Origin: Streptomyces sp. AV19
GTDB taxonomy: Bacteria; Actinomycetota; Actinomycetes; Streptomycetales; Streptomycetaceae
Assembly: GCF_015999245.1 (NCBI RefSeq)
Contig: NZ_JAEAMR010000006.1
Span: 142,758 to 206,757, forward strand
DNA length: 64,000 nucleotides
Direction of reading: 5' to 3'
Below, piece after piece: positions 7,931 through 14,632 of this stretch. Position 1 is the first letter of the stretch; every line of letters begins with the position of its first letter. The notes below the pieces were generated by a model, which saw only the letters and a list, made by a program, of their open reading frames with translations, did not search any database and was not told the DNA's origin. The position numbers were made by a program, and so were the translations under genes.

Positions 7931-9366
7931 TTGGTGCCTCCGGCCGTCCGCTTCCACCAGCTGCGGAAGGATTCCTTGGGGATGTCGGGCAGGGCGCGGC
8001 TGTCGGTCCAGCCGCTCAGCGGGCCGGGGAGCTTCATGCCCTTGGGCACGGCGACGCCGACCGTGCCGGCGGCCTTGATCGCGGCGTTCCACAGCGGGCC
8101 GTGGTCCATCACGCCCTCGACGGCCTTGAGCGCCGCCTTTTCCGCCCGGTGCTTGATCCTGGCGTCGCCCTCGGCGACGTCGGCGCGAAGCTTCAGCAGG
8201 ACGTCGGTGAAGCGGATCTTGACGGGGCAGACCTCGTTGCAGGCGCCGCAGAGCGAGGACGCGTAAGGGAGGGACGCGGTCTGGGGGTCGTCGGGGCCTT
8301 TGAGGAGGGGGTTGAGGATGGCGCCGATGGGGCCGGGGTAGACCGAGCCGTACGCCTGGCCGCCGGTGCGCTCGTAGACGGGGCAGATGTTCATGCACGC
8401 GCCGCAGCGGATGCAGCGCAGCGCCTGCCGGCCGACCGGGTCGGCGAGCGCGCGGGTGCGGCCGTTGTCGACGAGGACGAGGTGGAAGGTGCCCGGCCCG
8501 TCCCCGTCGGTGGTGCCGGTCCAGGTGCTGGTGTACGGGGCCATGCGTTCGCCGGTGGCGCTGCGGGCCAGCATCTGGAGGTAGACCTCCAGGTCGCGCC
8601 AGGTGGGCACCACCTTCTCGATGCCGACGACGGAGATCAGCGTCTCGGGGAGGGTCAGGCACATCCGGCCGTTGCCCTCGGACTCGACGACGACCAGGGT
8701 GCCGGTCTCGGCGACCACGAAGTTGGCGCCGGAGACGGCGACCTTCGCCTTGAGGAACTTCTCCCGCATGTGCAGCCGGGCCGCCTCGGCCAGCTCCTCC
8801 GGGTCGTCGGTCAGCCCCTCGGGGGCGGGGCGGCCGTGCTTGCCCATCTCGCGTACGAAGATGTCGCGGATCTCGCTGCGGTTGCGGTGCAGCGCCGGGA
8901 CGACGACGTGCGAGGGCAGGTCGTCGCCGAGTTGCACGATGGCCGCCGCGAGGTCGGTCTCGCGGGCGCTGATCCCGGCCTCCTCCAGCGCGTTGTCGAG
9001 GCCGATCTCCTCGGTGAGCATCGACTTGACCTTGACGATCTCCGTCTCGCCCGTCTCCCGGACGAGACGGGTGACGATCCGGCCGGCCTCCTCGGCGTCC
9101 GCCGCCCAGTGCACGGCCCCGCCCGCGGCGGTGACCTGCTCCTCCACCTGCTCCAGGTAGGTGTCGAGGTGCGCGAGGACGTCGTCCTTGAGCGCGGCGG
9201 CGGTGTCCCGGAGGTCCTGCCAGTCCGGGCGTTCGTCCACCAGGACGGCGCGCTTGCCGCGGATGGTGTGCGTCGCACGGCGTACGTTCGTCCTCAACTG
9301 CCCGTCGGCGGCGGCCACTTCGGCGGCCTTGGGGAACGTGGGCCAGCCCATGAAGGTCTTGCTCAT
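7927..9366 (-). CDS. lutB: LutB, iron-sulfur LUD-domain protein
   Basis: A 479-residue protein: an N-terminal LUD domain (about residues 60-300, with VKVKSMLTEEIGLDNALE and VAETGTLVVVESEGNGR) and a C-terminal ferredoxin-type region. The two cluster motifs are CIRCGACMNICPVY and CGACNEVCPVKI, each with C-x2-C-x2-C-x3-C spacing. The length matches characterised LutB proteins. Its ATG overlaps the lutA stop (ATGA). It is expected to carry electrons from lactate in the LutABC complex at the cytoplasmic side of the membrane. Confidence 0.95.
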   Translation of the reverse strand: MSKTFMGWPTFPKAAEVAAADGQLRTNVRRATHTIRGKRAVLVDERPDWQDLRDTAAALKDDVLAHLDTYLEQVEEQVTAAGGAVHWAADAEEAGRIVTRLVRETGETEIVKVKSMLTEEIGLDNALEEAGISARETDLAAAIVQLGDDLPSHVVVPALHRNRSEIRDIFVREMGKHGRPAPEGLTDDPEELAEAARLHMREKFLKAKVAVSGANFVVAETGTLVVVESEGNGRMCLTLPETLISVVGIEKVVPTWRDLEVYLQMLARSATGERMAPYTSTWTGTTDGDGPGTFHLVLVDNGRTRALADPVGRQALRCIRCGACMNICPVYERTGGQAYGSVYPGPIGAILNPLLKGPDDPQTASLPYASSLCGACNEVCPVKIRFTDVLLKLRADVAEGDARIKHRAEKAALKAVEGVMDHGPLWNAAIKAAGTVGVAVPKGMKLPGPLSGWTDSRALPDIPKESFRSWWKRTAGGTK

Positions 9367-10142
9367 CGCGCGGCTCCCTTCCGTGCGACAGGAATCCCGT
9401 CCAGCGGTCCGTCCGCCTCGGTGCGGGCCAGGATCTCCATCAGGTGCATGGCGCGCACGGCGCGCCCGTCCTTGGCGAGGCGGCCGCCGATGTTCATCAG
9501 GCAGGAGTTGTCGACTGCGGCCAGCACGGGGGCGCCGGTCTCCAGGACGTGCCGGGCCTTGTCGCCGTTCATCGCGCCGGACACGGCTCCGTTCTTGACG
9601 GAGAAGGTGCCGCCGAAGCCGCAGCACTCCTCCTGGGCCGGCAGCTCCACGAAGTCGATCCCCTTGACGGCCCGCAGCAGCCGGTAGGGCCGCTCCCCCA
9701 GCGCCGTGGCGCGCAGGCTGTGGCAGGTGGGGTGGTAGGTGACCCGGTGCGGGAAGTACGCTCCCACGTCCTCGCGGCCCAGGATGTCGGTGATGTACGA
9801 GGTCAACTCGTGGACCTTGGGGGCGAGTTCGCGGACGTCCCGGAGGAGCCCGGCGTCCCCGGCCGCCTCGGCGGCGATCTCGTACGCCTCGGAGGGCAGC
9901 CCTCCGCAGGAGGCGGACGGCACGACGATCCCGTCGTACTCCCCGAAGACGTCCACGAAGTGCCGGGCCAGCTTGGCGGTCTCCTTGCGGTAGCCGGTGT
10001 TGTAGTGCATCTGCCCGCAGCAGCTCTGCTTGCCCGGGAAGTCCACCTCGACACCGAGGCGGCGCAGCAGCATGACCGCCGCTCGGCCGGTGTCGGGATA
10101 GAGCGCGTCGTTGATGCAGGTCACGAAGAGCGCGGTGCGCAT
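9363..10142 (-). CDS. lutA: LutA, cysteine-rich (CCG) iron-sulfur oxidoreductase
   Basis: A 259-residue protein with two CCG domains: QSCCGQMHYNTGY with the later SASCGG, and TYHPTCHSLR followed by EECCGFGGTFSVKN, the pattern of glycolate-oxidase/heterodisulfide-reductase-like iron-sulfur subunits. AAGGAGG precedes the ATG at good spacing. It is the first gene of lutABC, divergent from a GntR-type regulator, so lactate-responsive control by that regulator is the simplest model. Confidence 0.95.
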   Translation of the reverse strand: MRTALFVTCINDALYPDTGRAAVMLLRRLGVEVDFPGKQSCCGQMHYNTGYRKETAKLARHFVDVFGEYDGIVVPSASCGGLPSEAYEIAAEAAGDAGLLRDVRELAPKVHELTSYITDILGREDVGAYFPHRVTYHPTCHSLRATALGERPYRLLRAVKGIDFVELPAQEECCGFGGTFSVKNGAVSGAMNGDKARHVLETGAPVLAAVDNSCLMNIGGRLAKDGRAVRAMHLMEILARTEADGPLDGIPVARKGAAR

Positions 10143-10254
10143 CGTGCCTCCTTGTCGGTGGGAATGGTCGGCATCGCCGGTCGGCCGGATCCGGGAGCGC
10201 CACGGCCTCGGCCGGCTCCACGGCTCGGGGAATGAACAGCGACAACATGATGGA

Positions 10255-10303
10255 TCCAACCATAGACGGAAGGTTGGACGGATGCCCGCGCAGGCTGCAC
10301 AAT
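10255..10303. promoter_or_regulatory. lutA/gntR intergenic operator and leaderless gntR promoter
   Basis: The inverted repeat TCCAACC (10255-10261) and GGTTGGA (10272-10278) overlaps a putative -35 TTGGAC at 10274-10279. Eighteen bases later is CACAAT (10298-10303), a plausible -10. Transcription from it would begin at about 10310-10311, the ATG of the regulator gene. The repeat is placed to let the GntR protein repress its own gene and lutABC. Confidence 0.5.
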
Positions 10304-10310
10304 GGAGGGC

Positions 10311-10970
10311 ATGACACACCCGAAGCCCACCGCCGACCGGGCATACGCCCACGTCAGAGAGCGCCTGCTGGACGGCCGCTACGCGGGCGGCGAACTGCTC
10401 TCCGAACGCGGCGTCGCCACCGAACTGGGCCTGTCCAGCACCCCGGTCCGCGAGGCGTTCCTACGGCTCCAGGCGGAGGGCTTCCTGCGGCTCTACCCCA
10501 AGCGCGGCGCCCTCGTCGTGCCCGTGACCCCGGGCGAGGCGCACTCCGTCCTCCAGGCCCGGCTGCTGATGGAACTGTTCGCCCTGGACTCCCTGGCCGC
10601 GCGCGGCCCCGAGGCGATGCGCGAGACCGCCGGGACGCTGCCGCGGACGGACGGCGAAGGGGACGCGGACCCCGGGAAGGCGCTGGACATCGCCCGCGAC
10701 TTCCACACCCAGCTCATGCGCGCGGGCGGCAACCCCACCCTCACCGCGATCCACGAGCGCCTGTGGGACCAGCAGATCCGCGTCGCCGCCGCCTCCACGA
10801 CGGGCCCCGGCCACGCCGCCGACGACATCGGCGAGCACGCCGCCATCACCGAGGCCATCCGCCGGGGCGAGGGCGCGAGGGCGCGCGAACTGCTCACCCG
10901 CCACATCTCGGCCGTGCTGCACCGCACGGGCCTGGGCGGGGAGCCGACGCTGCCGCCGCCGGCGGCCTGA
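10311..10970 (+). CDS. GntR family regulator (FadR/FCD-type)
   Basis: A 219-residue protein: N-terminal winged HTH (AYAHVRERLLDGRYAGGELL, SERGVATELGLSSTPVREAF with the recognition helix, FLRLYPKRGALVV as the wing) and a C-terminal helical FCD domain (LQARLLMELFALDSLA, DFHTQLMRAGGNPTL, HAAITEAIRRGE). ATG 10311 is preferred over ATG 10302 because a -10-like CACAAT would start the transcript at this codon, and no usable ribosome site precedes either ATG. Divergent from lutABC, it is the likely LldR/LutR-like regulator of lactate oxidation. Confidence 0.88.
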   Translation: MTHPKPTADRAYAHVRERLLDGRYAGGELLSERGVATELGLSSTPVREAFLRLQAEGFLRLYPKRGALVVPVTPGEAHSVLQARLLMELFALDSLAARGPEAMRETAGTLPRTDGEGDADPGKALDIARDFHTQLMRAGGNPTLTAIHERLWDQQIRVAAASTTGPGHAADDIGEHAAITEAIRRGEGARARELLTRHISAVLHRTGLGGEPTLPPPAA

Positions 10971-11004
10971 CCGTCCCGGGGCAGGCGCCGTCCCGGGGCA
11001 GGCG
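10971..11004. repeat. 17-bp perfect tandem duplication
   Basis: CCGTCCCGGGGCAGGCG occurs twice head to tail, directly after the gntR stop. It lies in the about 200-bp convergent gap before the transporter gene; the copies are GC-rich and could fold, but no clear terminator stem was identified. Confidence 0.8.
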
Positions 11005-11168
11005 CGGATGAGGTGTTCGCCCGGCCGGCGGGCGGTGTGCCGCGGCCGGACGAGAACCCTCCTTCTGCTGCTCCGCGCCTCGCGGTCGATCGTGTGGCCG
11101 TTCGCCCCACAGGGGCAAACCCGCCCGTCCCTCGGGCGAGTTGAGGGCCGGCGCCGGGACGGCGGGCC

Positions 11169-12770
11169 TCATGGCTCCGTGTGGTTCCGGTGCCCGTGAT
11201 GACGCAGCCGCATCCAGACGTCCCGGGCCCGGCGCCCGGCCTCGACCCGGCTGCGGGCCACGAGTTCCCGTGCCTCCTCCTCGCTCTCCACCATCGGCCC
11301 GGAGCCGCGCAGCGGGCGGCCTGCCGTCTCGTACAGGTAGAAGGCGGAGACGAAGCCGATGGCACCGGCGGCCATCAAGTAGTAGGCCGGGATCATCTGG
11401 TTGTGGGTGTTCTCGATCAGGGCGGAGACCACCAGCGGGGTGGTGCCGCCGAAGAGCGAGACGGAGATGTTGTACGAGACGGAGAGCGCTCCGTAGCGCA
11501 GCCGGGTGGGGAACAGCGCGGGGAGGGTGGACGCGGCGGTGCCCGCGAAGCAGACCAGCAGCAGGCCCAGGATGAGGCACCCGACGGCCTGCAGCACCAC
11601 CCCCTGGGCGCGGATGAGCAGCAGGGCGGGGATGGCCAGGGCCACCAGGGCCACGCTGCCCGCCATGAAGACCGGCCGGCGTCCCCAGACGTCGGAGTAG
11701 CGGCCCACCGTGGTGATCGTGAGCGCCACGACGATCATGGTGCACAGGATCAGCAGTTGCGAGGTGGTGGAGTCCCGGCCGAGCGTCTCGGTCATATAGG
11801 TCGGCAGATAGGAAGTGACCAGGTAGCTGGTCACGTTGTAGACTACCACCAGGCCCATGCAGATCAGCACCGCCTGCCAGTGCCGGGTGAAGGTCTCCTT
11901 CAGCCGCCCGTGCCCGGACTGCCGGCCCTCTTCGGCGTGCTTCGCCAGGGCGCCGGGTGACTGATCGGGGTCCTTGCCCATGCCGACCGCGGCCGCGGCC
12001 CGGAAGGCGGGCGTCTCCTCCAGCCGCATCCGCATGTAGAGCCCGATCAGACCGAGCGGCCCGGACAGCAGGAAGGGCAGCCGCCAGCCCCAGTCGACCA
12101 TGGTGCCCTCGCCCAGGGTCGCGGTGAGCGTGGTCACCAGCGCGGATCCCAGCGCGTATCCCACGAAGGTGCCGAAGTCCAGCCAGCTGCCGAGGAAGCC
12201 CCGGCGCTCGTCGGGCGAGTACTCGGCGATGTAGGTCGTGGCCCCCGCGTACTCGCCGCCGGTGGAGAAGCCCTGCACCAGACGGCACACCAGCAGCAGG
12301 ACGGGCGCCAGCAGGCCGACCGTCCCGTAGCCGGGCAGCAGGCCCACGGCGAAGGTGCTCACCGCCATCATGATCATGGTGGCCGCCAGGACCCGCTGCC
12401 GCCCGATGCGGTCGCCCAGCGGCCCGAAGGCCAGCCCGCCCAGCGGACGCACCAGGAAGGCGGCGGCGAAGGTGGCGAAGGACGAGATCACCTGGACGCC
12501 GGGGGAACTGTCGGGGAAGAACACCTTGCCGAGCACGGCCGCCAGGTAGGCGTACACCCCGAAGTCGAACCACTCCATCATGTTGCCGAGCGCCGCCGCC
12601 GAGACGGCCCTGCGCACCTCGGGACGGTCGGTGACCATGACCTCTTCGCGGCTCAGCGGACTCTTGCGGCGGCGAAGCACGATGCGCACCAGCCGGTCGG
12701 TCGCGGGAGTGCCCTCCCGCGGCGATCTGGCCCGCCCGGGCCTCGGAGGCTTCTTGCGGTCGGCAGCCAT
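11169..12770 (-). CDS. MFS transporter, metabolite:H+ symporter (MHS, ProP-like) family
   Basis: A 533-residue membrane protein with about twelve helices. Family signatures are GNMMEWFDFGVYAYLA in helix 1, PLGGLAFGPLGDRIGRQRVL between helices 2 and 3, CRLVQGFSTGGEYAGATTYI and the loop DERRGFLGSWLDFG. This is the MHS subfamily, which moves dicarboxylates, proline/betaine or shikimate with protons. A basic N-terminal tail of about 45 residues is unusual for the family. ATG 12770 is chosen; a TTG at 12782 would have no space for the ribosome site. It is convergent with gntR, so a link to lactate uptake is possible but unproven. Confidence 0.88.
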   Translation of the reverse strand: MAADRKKPPRPGRARSPREGTPATDRLVRIVLRRRKSPLSREEVMVTDRPEVRRAVSAAALGNMMEWFDFGVYAYLAAVLGKVFFPDSSPGVQVISSFATFAAAFLVRPLGGLAFGPLGDRIGRQRVLAATMIMMAVSTFAVGLLPGYGTVGLLAPVLLLVCRLVQGFSTGGEYAGATTYIAEYSPDERRGFLGSWLDFGTFVGYALGSALVTTLTATLGEGTMVDWGWRLPFLLSGPLGLIGLYMRMRLEETPAFRAAAAVGMGKDPDQSPGALAKHAEEGRQSGHGRLKETFTRHWQAVLICMGLVVVYNVTSYLVTSYLPTYMTETLGRDSTTSQLLILCTMIVVALTITTVGRYSDVWGRRPVFMAGSVALVALAIPALLLIRAQGVVLQAVGCLILGLLLVCFAGTAASTLPALFPTRLRYGALSVSYNISVSLFGGTTPLVVSALIENTHNQMIPAYYLMAAGAIGFVSAFYLYETAGRPLRGSGPMVESEEEARELVARSRVEAGRRARDVWMRLRHHGHRNHTEP

Positions 12771-13560
12771 AAAACTATTCAACCCTTATGTGCGGTTTGG
12801 CGCTTTTTCTATGGCCCGAGGAACGGGCCGGGCACGCGCGTACCCGGCCGGGCCGGTCGCAAGCACCGCCGCGACGTGGGGTTTTGCGGCACCACATCGA
12901 GGAGGACGTTCGCGGCGCCGGCCCTTCTACAGGACGCGGCGCGGGTCCGCAACCGCTGCCGGCCGCCGGCAGGGCGGCGGCGCCGTGCGGCGGCTTCACG
13001 GAGAGCGGGAGCGGCCCGAGCGCCTGCGCACGGGGAGGCCCTGGATGCGGCGATCCTCACCCTGGCGATGTCCGGTGGCCTCCGGGATCCGCGTCCCCCG
13101 TGAAGGTGCTGCCGGAGTTCCTGGGCGACGCCCCGCTGTTCGCGCCGCTTTCACCGACGATCGGCCTGAGGCGCCACGCGGCCGGGACCGCTGCGTGAGC
13201 ACTTCGGCCAAGTGGCCCGCTGGTTGCGGGAACTCGGCCTTTCCGTCCCCGACCTGCCGGAGACCCTCCGGGCCGCCCTCGCCCGGGTTCCCCAACTGCC
13301 CGGCGACGGTGACGGGTTGCCCGGCGACGGGTGAACAGGAGCAGCGCCATATGGACCCGATCTGGACATTCGGTGGGTGTATTCCAGCCGGGAACCGCAG
13401 CGAAGTTTGCTATGTACACCCGTTTTACGGGATCGTCGTTGTGCAAGCACGAGACAGACGATGCGAAGGCCGCACTGCGGGGCCTATCGAGACGCTCGTC
13501 CAACACAACCGCCACCCGCGGCGGTTGCGAAGTGAACTCCCGGGTTCGACATTCGAATTA
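12771..13560. other. Gene-poor stretch with coding-like fragments in changing frames
   Basis: No intact gene was found over about 790 bp. The plus strand from about 13030 to 13330 reads as protein-like text only if the frame changes: GEALDAAILTLAMSGGL, then VLPEFLGDAPLFAPL, then LREHFGQVARWLRELGL, ending at a TGA near 13332. This looks like a decayed gene, but no family could be named with confidence. The AT-richer part 13340-13560 is probably the upstream region of the secreted protein gene at 13571. Confidence 0.4.
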
Positions 13561-13570
13561 AGGGGAACTT

Positions 13571-13927
13571 GTGTTTTCGAGGACGAAGAAGATCGCGCGT
13601 TCCGCGGCCATTGCGTCCGTCGCGGCCGCCGCGCTCGCCGTGAGCGTGCCGACGGGCAATGCTTACGCCATCGATCATGTCGCCTGTAACGGTGGGCGGA
13701 GCGACTTCTTGAAGATCTGGTCGCACAACGGCGGACGTCAGAGCGTGGACTGCTACGCGAACAAGGGGAAGACCGACTTCGGCAACTGGTGGGTCGACAA
13801 GATCTCCACGGGGAACAACGACCTCATCTACTACGACGCCAACGGCGATTCGGTGAAAATCGAGCGGTGGCACGAGATCACCTTCCCGAACCGCCCGCCG
13901 AAGGTCAAGGCCATCGAAATCCTCTGA
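13571..13927 (+). CDS. Secreted beta/gamma-crystallin-like (Streptomyces killer-toxin-like) protein
   Basis: A 118-residue preprotein with GTG start and AGGGG five bases upstream. A signal peptide (KKIARS, then an alanine-rich core, cleavage after NAYA) leaves an 85-residue domain with two cysteines (VACNGG, VDCYAN) that can form a disulfide. The pattern FLKIW..GGRQSVDCYANKG and WVDKISTGNNDLIYYDANGD is that of single-domain beta/gamma-crystallins of the Streptomyces SKLP/SMPI group, secreted proteins that include a yeast killer toxin-like protein and a metalloprotease inhibitor. Which of these roles applies is unknown. It stands alone and is followed by a hairpin. Confidence 0.75.
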   Translation: MFSRTKKIARSAAIASVAAAALAVSVPTGNAYAIDHVACNGGRSDFLKIWSHNGGRQSVDCYANKGKTDFGNWWVDKISTGNNDLIYYDANGDSVKIERWHEITFPNRPPKVKAIEIL

Positions 13928-13946
13928 CAAGTCGGCGGGCCGGCGT

Positions 13947-13981
13947 CCAGGAATGGCCCTTCACTGATTGACCGTTCCTGG
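13947..13981 (+). terminator. Inverted repeat after the crystallin-like gene
   Basis: CCAGGAA (13947-13953) pairs with TTCCTGG (13975-13981) around a 21-base loop, 20 bases after the stop codon. There is no T run, as is common in Streptomyces, and the long loop makes this weak. Confidence 0.35.
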
Positions 13982-14048
13982 ATACCGCCGCCTCCCGGGC
14001 GGGCATCGGATTCCCGTAACGCGGATCCGCTCGCATCCGGCTCAACTG

Positions 14049-14081
14049 ATGCCGGCCACGCCTTTCGGGCGCGGCCGGCAT
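14049..14081 (+). terminator. Strong hairpin, probable terminator
   Basis: ATGCCGGCC (14049-14057) pairs perfectly with GGCCGGCAT (14073-14081) around a 15-base loop that can itself fold. It separates the crystallin-like gene from the Trypco2/protease unit. The gap 13928-14311 holds no other recognisable feature. Confidence 0.6.
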
Positions 14082-14311
14082 CGGCCGGTTTCCGAGCCGT
14101 CACTCCACAAAGCATTACCCCCCACCGCAGACCTCCCGCCGGAGCCCCGGACCCTTCCGGTACCCGGGAGCGGACCGGGCAGCGATCGTCACCGAGTACT
14201 GACCGGCCGTCAGCCGCTCTGCTAGCCTGCCAGCCGTTCATTTCTGGTCGGCCCATGCAGTGCGGTCAATCGGGGGGAAGGGGAAGCGGTTTGGGATCCG
14301 GGGTTGGGGAC

Positions 14312-14632
14312 ATGGAGCTGGCGCAGGCCGTCCAGGTTCTGCGGGACGAGCTGATGAGCGCCGCCGCACAGGGCGCCGGCAGTGACGTGTCCTTCCAAGT
14401 CGGCCCGATCCAGCTCGAGTTCGCCGTCGAGCTGCGCAAGGACGCCCGTGCGCGCGGCGGTTTCAAGGCGTTCGTCGTCTCGGCGGAGACCGACGGCACG
14501 GTGAGCCGCACCCGTACTCATCGGATCTCCCTCACGCTTGAGCCCCGGCAGGCGGCGACCGGCGATCCGCTGCTGATCTCGGCGGACGACGAGGGCGACG
14601 CCACCGGACTGACCGGAGCGGGCGCGCCGTGA
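14312..14632 (+). CDS. Trypco2 (trypsin-co-occurring domain 2) protein
   Basis: A 106-residue protein that is almost entirely one domain: MELAQAVQVLRDELMSAA, then DVSFQVGPIQLEFAVELRKD, FKAFVVSAE and the conserved-looking end SRTRTHRISLTLEP. This matches the Trypco2 pattern (helix, VGPxxLEf strand, tRxQrxxLxLep). Such domains were named for their co-occurrence with trypsin-like proteases in predicted NTP-dependent conflict systems of multicellular bacteria. Here the next gene is exactly such a protease and starts inside this stop codon (GTGA). ATG 14312 follows GGGG; a longer frame from 14255 is less likely. A role as adaptor for the protease is inferred. Confidence 0.8.
   Translation: MELAQAVQVLRDELMSAAAQGAGSDVSFQVGPIQLEFAVELRKDARARGGFKAFVVSAETDGTVSRTRTHRISLTLEPRQAATGDPLLISADDEGDATGLTGAGAP

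Noticed and set aside
11169-12770. Lactate permease belonging to the lut operon
   Set aside because: It is on the far side of gntR, convergent with it, and of the MHS family rather than LutP/LldP; a link is only positional.
13030-13335. Mannitol dehydrogenase C-terminal fragment
   Set aside because: A few residues resemble the family, but the match is too short, crosses frames and lacks diagnostic motifs. It is left as an unnamed decayed stretch.
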